Source of the DNA: AWTP1-13 sp035714005
GTDB lineage: Bacteria > Pseudomonadota > Alphaproteobacteria > Rhizobiales > Hyphomicrobiaceae
Assembly (NCBI GenBank): GCA_035714005.1
Contig: DASTMQ010000206.1
Location: forward strand, 1 to 10,054
DNA length: 10,054 bases
Reading direction: 5' to 3'
The notes under the pieces are model-generated. The model made no database searches. It saw only the letters and a program-made list of their open reading frames with translations, and was not told where the DNA came from. Both the position numbers and the translations under genes were made by a program. Within the stretch, counting starts at the first letter, position 1; each line of letters opens with the position of its first letter. This document shows positions 6,193 to 10,054 of this stretch, piece by piece.

Positions 6193-6756
6193 ATGCGTGC
6201 GCCGGCGGCGCTATGTGCGTTTATTGCCATGCTAGGCCCGGCCACTGCCAATCCGGTCAAAAGCCTCTACACCACCGTCGAGCTCAAATCCTGCCAGCCG
6301 CTCAAGCGACACAAGGATGGCGATGCCTGGCGCTGCCAGGGCCTACCCGGCTATCCCGTCTACGTCGCCGCGGGCGACTTGCGCCAGTTCGTGAGCGCCG
6401 GCAAGGATGCGGAACATCGCCGCGCCGCCACGCAGACCCTTGGCCCCTTCAACAGCATTTTCGAGGGTGACAGTCGGCGGGCCACGATCGAATGGCGCTT
6501 CGAGCGACGCGGCGGTGAGCAGGTCCCCTACGCCACCATCGTGCGCTATCACACCTCCCAGCACGGGACGCGGGGCGACGTGTTGGTCATTTCCAAGGTG
6601 ACGCCCGAGGAAACCTGCCACGTCGCCTATATCGACGCGCTGGCCAATGCCGATGCCATTGTCCTGGCGCGCCGCATTGCCGATGCCAGGGCGCGCAGCT
6701 TCGACTGCCGAGAGGAGCCGCAGGCCATGGGCGAAAAGGGCAAAAGCCCCATGTGA
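6193..6756 (+). CDS. Secreted/periplasmic conserved protein of unknown function
   Basis: A 187-aa protein, and the only gene on the plus strand. A signal peptide is visible: MRAPAALCAFIAMLGPATA with a likely cut after A19. The mature part has four cysteines (C34, C48, C142, C172), enough for two disulfides. Notable stretches are CQPLKRHKDGDAWRCQGLPGYPVYV (34-58, written here by its key residues C34, DGDAWRC and GLPGYPVY), TIEWRF (98-103), PYATIVRYH (112-120) and ETCHVAYIDALANADAI (140-156). I recall similar uncharacterised proteins in other alphaproteobacteria but cannot name a domain. No catalytic signature is evident. The perfect AAGGAGG ribosome site decides the start, although the frame is open much further upstream, antisense to dapB. 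It faces the GNAT gene tail to tail. Confidence 0.85.
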   Translation: MRAPAALCAFIAMLGPATANPVKSLYTTVELKSCQPLKRHKDGDAWRCQGLPGYPVYVAAGDLRQFVSAGKDAEHRRAATQTLGPFNSIFEGDSRRATIEWRFERRGGEQVPYATIVRYHTSQHGTRGDVLVISKVTPEETCHVAYIDALANADAIVLARRIADARARSFDCREEPQAMGEKGKSPM

Positions 6757-6780
6757 CTTGCTAACGCCCGCAGGTAGCTC

Positions 6781-6804
6781 GGGTTGCCGGCGGAGCCGCA
6801 ACCC
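6781..6804. terminator. GC-rich hairpin between convergent genes
   Basis: GGGTTGC (6781-6787) and GCAACCC (6798-6804) form a perfect 7-bp stem. With one bulged C, an inner GGC/GCC stem closes a GGA loop. It lies 25 bp after the stop of the plus-strand gene and 12 bp after the stop of the GNAT gene, where a bidirectional terminator is expected. No T-run follows on either strand, so it is not a canonical intrinsic terminator; it may be a Rho-assisted or transcript-protecting hairpin. Confidence 0.45.
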
Positions 6805-6816
6805 TGACGCCCGGTC

Positions 6817-7326
6817 TCAGCCCCAGGCGAAGGCGACCTTTTCCAACCGCTCGCCGCCGATGCGGGTGAAGGTGCTTGCCACTGGACGGCCGCCGCGGCG
6901 CCAGTAAAAGTCGCAGGCGCTGGTGTTGCCCAGCAGCGCCCAGACGATGAGGCCGTCGAGCCGGCGCATGTCGAGGGCGTGCCGGCAGCCCTCGAATAAA
7001 TGCTCGCCTAATCCCAAGCCTTGATAGAGCGGATCCAGATAAAGTTCGTAGATCTCGCCTTGGTAGCGCCCACGCTGGCGCGAGTTGCCGAGCGTGGCAT
7101 AGCCGGCGACCGCGCCCCCGACATCCAGCACCAGCGTACTGTCGCCGGTCTTCATGGCATCGCGCCACCAATCCGGCGTGCGCTGGCGAACCATGCTGTC
7201 GAGATGGCGCTGCGGGATGATGCCGCGATAGGCGAACAGCCAGGACTCCCTGAAAATATTGGCGAGCGCCTTGGCATCGGCAGGCTTGCCGCCACGCACC
7301 CGCACCTTTGCACCCGAGCCCAGCAT
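6817..7326 (-). CDS. GNAT-family N-acetyltransferase
   Basis: A 169-aa cytosolic protein with the GNAT fold. KVRVRGGKPADAKALANIFRESW (strand 1 and helix 1) gives the usual start, followed by FAYRGIIP. Strand 4 is YQGEIYELYLDP (88-99), and the acetyl-CoA pyrophosphate loop is QGLGLGEHLF (102-111), a variant of Q/R-x-x-G-x-G/A. The C-terminal half has LLGNTSACDFYWRRGGRPV, the alpha4 helix found in most members. The acceptor cannot be deduced; close relatives act on small amines, amino acids or protein N termini. The ATG at 7326 suits family length but has no ribosome site, and TATAGT sits just upstream (see findings). A TTG at 7386 overlapping the helicase stop is a possible but less likely start. 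The gene lies 56 bp downstream of the helicase gene. Confidence 0.88.
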   Translation of the reverse strand: MLGSGAKVRVRGGKPADAKALANIFRESWLFAYRGIIPQRHLDSMVRQRTPDWWRDAMKTGDSTLVLDVGGAVAGYATLGNSRQRGRYQGEIYELYLDPLYQGLGLGEHLFEGCRHALDMRRLDGLIVWALLGNTSACDFYWRRGGRPVASTFTRIGGERLEKVAFAWG

Positions 7327-7382
7327 GCCCACACTATAGCGCGGCCTGGATCCCTGTGATGCAGAAAATTTTCTCCCGCCAG

Positions 7383-8696
7383 TCAAATGAGGGCATCAAA
7401 CAAGCGGCGGTAGCCGAGCACCGAGGTGTCGAATAGGATATCCTCGCCGCGCAGTGGCCGCGCCAGCGCCAAGCCGGCAAGCGATCGGCAGCGCGACAAG
7501 GCGACATAAGTCTGGCCGTGAGCAAAAGCGCCTCGCCCCAGATCGATGTACACATTGTCGAGCGTCAAACCCTGGCTTTTGTGAATGGTCAAGGCCCAGG
7601 CCAGGCGTAGCGGAAATTGCCGAAAGGTGCCGGCCACGCTCTCGACGATTTTTTCCTGCGCCTTGTCATAAGCATAACGCCGGCTTTCCCAGGAGACCTG
7701 CTCGACCTCGTGCTCGGCGCCGTCGATTTCGATCCACACCCGCTCGTCCGCGAGACGCGCGACCCGGGCAATCGACCCGTTAACCCAACGGCGCTCTGGA
7801 TCGTTGCGCAGCAACATGACCTTGGCCCCGGGCTTGAGCACCAGCTTCTCATCGGTTGGATGCGCCGAGGCGCTGAACTCACCCGTGACGCCCGCCGGAT
7901 AGGCACTAGCGCGGCCGGACAGGGCGGCGAGATAGGCCATATTGATGCGGCTAGCGGCGGCGTTGGTGGGGGTGAGAATGACGTAGGATTCGCCTTCCGC
8001 CAAGGTGCGGATCGGACGTACCTGCGCGTTGAGCAGCGCCAGCTCGTGTGCATCGATCGCCCCGTCGCGGACGCGATTGAGGATCTCGAGCAGGACCTCG
8101 TCCTTCTGGCGAAAGACCTGCGTCAATTCGATCAGCGCCGTCCCGGCCCCCTCACGCAGCGCTGCCAGACTGAAAAAGAACGGCCCGCCGTACTGCGTTT
8201 CCAAATGCTCGGCGACGTCGGCCTCGTTGATCACGGGCGGCAGCTGATGCAAATCGCCGAAGAGCGCCAGGCGCACGCCGCCGAACGGCTCCCGCGGTCG
8301 CCCCCGATTGACGCGCAAGGACTGGTCGATGGCCCACATCAAGTCGGAGCGAACCATGGAGACTTCGTCGATCACCAGAAACTTCAGCCGTCGCATCAGG
8401 CGGCCGTTGCGGCTGCGGCGAATGTCGTCTGGCCGGATTAGCCGCGGCGGAAAGCCAAAAAAGGAATGGATGGTTTGTCCGCCGACGTTGACCGCCGCGA
8501 GACCGGTCGGTGCTACGATCACCATTTCCTCGGTGATCAGCTCCTTGAGACAGCGCAGCAACGTCGATTTGCCGGTACCGGCCCGACCCGTGACGAACAG
8601 ATTGCCGCTTCCCTCGCGCAAATAGTCATGGGCGGCGCGATGCTCCGCGGTCGGCTCGAAGCCCCCAGGCCAAGCGCTCGGTGTCGCTACAATCAT
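7383..8696 (-). CDS. Pif1-like SF1B DNA helicase
   Basis: A 437-aa ATP-dependent 5'-3' helicase of the Pif1/RecD-like superfamily 1B. All core motifs are present: Walker A GRAGTGKST (37-45), motif Ia VAPTGLAAVNVGGQTIHSF (61-79), Walker B VIDEVSM (108-114), motif III GDLHQLPPV (147-155), motif IV LTQVFRQ (191-197), VILTPTNAAASRIN (239-252), motif V LTIHKSQGLTLD (369-380) and motif VI TYVALSRCRSLAGL (396-409). Pif1 proteins unwind G-quadruplexes, R-loops and stalled forks; which job this one does is unknown. There is no extra nuclease or DNA-binding domain, so it is close to the minimal size. ATG at 8696 was chosen because bacterial homologues start shortly before the FVTGRAGTGKST strand. The same frame stays open to 9782, but that extension is antisense-like noise inside the SDR gene and lacks conserved sequence. 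Confidence 0.92.
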   Translation of the reverse strand: MIVATPSAWPGGFEPTAEHRAAHDYLREGSGNLFVTGRAGTGKSTLLRCLKELITEEMVIVAPTGLAAVNVGGQTIHSFFGFPPRLIRPDDIRRSRNGRLMRRLKFLVIDEVSMVRSDLMWAIDQSLRVNRGRPREPFGGVRLALFGDLHQLPPVINEADVAEHLETQYGGPFFFSLAALREGAGTALIELTQVFRQKDEVLLEILNRVRDGAIDAHELALLNAQVRPIRTLAEGESYVILTPTNAAASRINMAYLAALSGRASAYPAGVTGEFSASAHPTDEKLVLKPGAKVMLLRNDPERRWVNGSIARVARLADERVWIEIDGAEHEVEQVSWESRRYAYDKAQEKIVESVAGTFRQFPLRLAWALTIHKSQGLTLDNVYIDLGRGAFAHGQTYVALSRCRSLAGLALARPLRGEDILFDTSVLGYRRLFDALI

Positions 8697-8738
8697 GCGC
8701 TCGCTGTCGCAGCAAGGACCTGGGATGGGCCACGGGAA

Positions 8739-8766
8739 ACTATAAAGGCAACTCGTGCGCACTATA
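8739..8766 (-). promoter_or_regulatory. Two TATAGT boxes upstream of the helicase gene
   Basis: The 95-bp gap between the SDR stop and the helicase ATG holds TATAGT twice on the minus strand, at 8766-8761 and 8744-8739, 22 bp apart. Each matches the sigma-70 -10 consensus at 5/6 positions. The upstream box has GCTTGC at a 17-bp spacing; the downstream one lacks a recognisable -35. This suggests the helicase can be transcribed independently of the SDR gene, with a leader of about 35-60 nt. The ribosome site near the ATG is weak. Confidence 0.3.
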
Positions 8767-8791
8767 CGCGATTGGCACTCCCCGCAAGCCC

Positions 8792-9547
8792 TTACAGGCC
8801 GCGACCACCGCTCACATCCAACAGAACGCCGGTGACGTAGCTGGCCTGGTCCGAGCAGAGCCAAAGCACGGCCTCTGCCACTTCCTGGGGCGTGCCGCCG
8901 CGCTTCATTGGCACTAGATCCTTGTACTTGCCAACGCGATCGCCGATGCCAAAATCCTTTTGAATATCGGTTTCGATCAGGCCGGGTCTGACGGCGTTGA
9001 CGCGGATGCCTTCGCTCGCCAGCTCCTTGGCAAGACCAACGGTCAGCGTGTCGATGGCGCCCTTGGAGACGGCGTAGTCGGTCGCTTCGGCTGCGCCTCC
9101 CAGCTTGGCGGCAAGCGAGGACATGTTGACAATGACGCCGCCGCGGCCGCCCAATCGGGTCGACATGCGGCGCACGGCTTCCTGTGCGGCGATGAAGGCC
9201 CCGGTGGTATTGACCGCCAAGATCTGCTGTAGCCTGGCCGGCGCGATCTCGACGAATTTGGCCGCCCGGCTCAAAATCCCGGCATTGTTGAAAAAGGCGT
9301 CGAGCCGTCCGAATTCCGCATCGATGCTCTGAAACAGCCGGCTGATGTCGTCCGGCTTGCCGATGTCGGCCTGAATGGTGATGGCCTTGCGCCCGGCCTG
9401 GCGCACGTCGGCGGCCACCGCCTCGGCCGCATCCCCGTGCGCGACGTAGTTGACCGCCACGGCATAGCCGCGCGCAGCCGCCAAACGCGCCGTGGCCGCA
9501 CCGATCCCCCGGCTGGCGCCGGTGATGAGCATCACCCGATCCGGCAT
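8792..9547 (-). CDS. Short-chain dehydrogenase/reductase (SDR), classical type
   Basis: A 251-aa NAD(P)-dependent oxidoreductase with a Rossmann fold. The cofactor motif is TGASRGIG (9-16), with R13 and N33 compatible with NADPH preference. NNAG is at 87-90 and the catalytic tetrad is N113, S144 (NMSSLAA), Y158 and K162 (DYAVSKGAID). VRPGLIETDI (186-195) and the C-terminal YVTGVLLDVSGGRGL complete a classical SDR of FabG or glucose-dehydrogenase type. The substrate cannot be read from the sequence; with no fatty-acid or polyketide genes nearby it should not be called FabG. The ATG at 9547 is preceded by an AAGGGG stretch about 9 nt upstream. It lies upstream of the helicase in the same direction and may head this small leftward block. 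Confidence 0.93.
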   Translation of the reverse strand: MPDRVMLITGASRGIGAATARLAAARGYAVAVNYVAHGDAAEAVAADVRQAGRKAITIQADIGKPDDISRLFQSIDAEFGRLDAFFNNAGILSRAAKFVEIAPARLQQILAVNTTGAFIAAQEAVRRMSTRLGGRGGVIVNMSSLAAKLGGAAEATDYAVSKGAIDTLTVGLAKELASEGIRVNAVRPGLIETDIQKDFGIGDRVGKYKDLVPMKRGGTPQEVAEAVLWLCSDQASYVTGVLLDVSGGRGL

Positions 9548-9558
9548 TGTCTGGCCCC

Positions 9559-9585
9559 CTTGCTAGTCCCCGCTTGCTAGTCCCC
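9559..9585. repeat. 13-bp tandem direct repeat upstream of the SDR gene
   Basis: CTTGCTAGTCCCC occurs twice, at 9559-9571 and 9573-9585, with a 14-bp period. It ends 11 bp upstream of the SDR start, so it would lie in the mRNA leader or promoter. Read on the minus strand, the copy nearer the gene supplies the AAGGGG-like ribosome site. Each copy contains CTAG. A recent small duplication or a pair of binding sites would both fit. Confidence 0.6.
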
Positions 9586-9632
9586 CATTGCTCGGCCACG
9601 TGTTGTGGCGTCCGCGCGATTGGGAACCATCG

Positions 9633-9646
9633 TCGCGGGCCCGCGA
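9633..9646. repeat. 14-bp perfect palindrome in the intergenic region upstream of the SDR gene
   Basis: TCGCGGGCCCGCGA is perfectly self-complementary and lies 86 bp upstream of the SDR ATG, in the 218-bp gap between the SDR gene and the partial secreted-protein gene. It could be a regulator-binding site or part of a transcript hairpin ending the upstream gene. GC-only palindromes arise readily in such a genome, so function is uncertain. I see no convincing gene in the rest of 9548-9765. Confidence 0.35.
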
Positions 9647-9765
9647 TGTTCACCTCGACGCGAGCCAAAGCCTGGCCCGCGCGCGCCAAGATCGGGTACG
9701 CAAGGCGGCGTCTGGTACCGCGCGCCCCCCGCAGCATTATCGAGCGCCGCGAGGGCCGACAAGCT

Positions 9766-10054
9766 TCAAACCCCGGGGCCACGAAAAGCGCACACCAGGT
9801 ATTCCCCGCCCGACCTCAGCTTGCGGATGCAGACGTGGATACGGTCGTCCGGCGACTTTCTCCACAAGGCATAGTCCGGCGGGATGACGGCGGACAATCC
9901 GCGCGAGGTCACAAGATAGCTGCCGTCGGGCCGCCGCTCGACCGTCTCGGCCGGACCGCAGTCCTGGCCGCTGCAGCATTCAAGGGGATACCAATCGTGG
10001 GCGGGGGCGGCGGTGCCAAGCAGGCTGAGGGCGGCGATCAGGACCGCAACGCGA
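9766..10054 (-). CDS. Small secreted cysteine-rich protein, C-terminal part (start beyond right edge)
   Basis: The 3' part of a gene whose start lies past the right edge; 95 codons and a TGA at 9768-9766 are visible. The fragment begins inside a hydrophobic signal peptide (VAVLIAALSLLGTAAPA), with likely cleavage before HDWYP. The mature protein starts HDWYPLECCSGQDCGPAE and contains further conserved pieces: PDGSYLV, VIPPDYALWRKSPDDRIHVCI and EYLVCAF. Five cysteines are visible (26, 27, 32, 75 and 88 of the fragment). The pattern HDWYP-x-ECC-x-x-x-DC plus P-D-D-R-x-H-V-C is a recurrent small periplasmic protein type in alphaproteobacteria, with no function I can name. Because its ATG is missing, a simple start-to-stop search would overlook it; another frame across the same stretch is open but meaningless. 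Confidence 0.85.
   Translation of the reverse strand, partial: RVAVLIAALSLLGTAAPAHDWYPLECCSGQDCGPAETVERRPDGSYLVTSRGLSAVIPPDYALWRKSPDDRIHVCIRKLRSGGEYLVCAFRGPGV

Noticed and set aside
7327..7386. A TTG start for the GNAT protein overlapping the helicase stop, which would imply translational coupling.
   Set aside because: TTG is a rare start and the 20 added residues are not expected for the family; homologous proteins begin just before the KVRVR strand. It is kept as a minor alternative.
1461..8696. A combined nuclease plus helicase defence system.
   Set aside because: The nuclease-like gene and the Pif1 helicase are about 5 kb apart with dapB, gpmA and leuB and a strand switch between them, so nothing in the sequence links them.
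8697..9782. A 362-codon upstream extension of the helicase frame through the SDR gene.
   Set aside because: The SDR gene in another frame of the same strand has every catalytic motif; the extension has none and would make an oversized helicase.
1..10054. CRISPR arrays, tRNA or rRNA genes, insertion sequences, phage genes and attachment sites.
   Set aside because: No spaced repeat series, cloverleaf-like sequence, transposase motif or paired terminal repeats could be found by reading both strands.

Overview
The window looks like a piece of an alphaproteobacterial chromosome. It is high in GC and densely coded, with short gaps. The enzymes belong to proteobacterial families: a long-form DapB, a short (206 aa) GpmA-type mutase, LeuB and a DUF4337 membrane protein. 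A small secreted protein of the HDWYP...CC type, which I associate mainly with alphaproteobacteria, is also present. The assignment rests on protein style and composition; there is no rRNA or marker gene to fix the genus.

Layout, left to right. Twelve genes can be supported; all but one lie on the minus strand, so that strand should be read from high to low coordinates. Positions 1-1418 hold the end of a minus-strand block: two subunits of a split thiamine-diphosphate (ThDP) 2-oxoacid decarboxylase (sulfopyruvate/phosphonopyruvate decarboxylase type, 4-bp overlap), then the first 85 codons of an M20 metallopeptidase that runs off the left edge. Upstream of them is a stand-alone nuclease-like protein with an HsdR N-terminal (PD-(D/E)XK) domain (1461-2588). 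It has no methylase, specificity or helicase partner here and is less GC-rich than its neighbours. Positions 2724-6030 carry housekeeping metabolism in the order dapB - gpmA - DUF4337 membrane protein - leuB, transcribed leftward.

A divergent intergenic region (6031-6192) separates dapB from the only plus-strand gene, a secreted 187-aa protein of unknown function. That gene converges on a leftward block at 6817-9547: a short-chain dehydrogenase/reductase, a compact Pif1-type SF1B helicase and a GNAT acetyltransferase. A GC-rich hairpin lies at the point of convergence. At the right edge is the 3' part of the small cysteine-rich secreted protein (9766-10054), separated from the SDR gene by 218 bp that carries a 14-bp palindrome and a 13-bp tandem repeat.

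How the genes work together. dapB (lysine/diaminopimelate synthesis), gpmA (lower glycolysis) and leuB (leucine synthesis) are core metabolic genes grouped by position rather than by pathway. The decarboxylase pair plus M20 peptidase looks like a small catabolic unit whose substrate the sequence does not reveal. I found no multi-gene defence system. The nuclease-like protein is the best accessory candidate, but it stands alone and is about 5 kb away from the only helicase. There are no tRNAs, rRNAs, CRISPR arrays, insertion sequences or phage genes that I can support.
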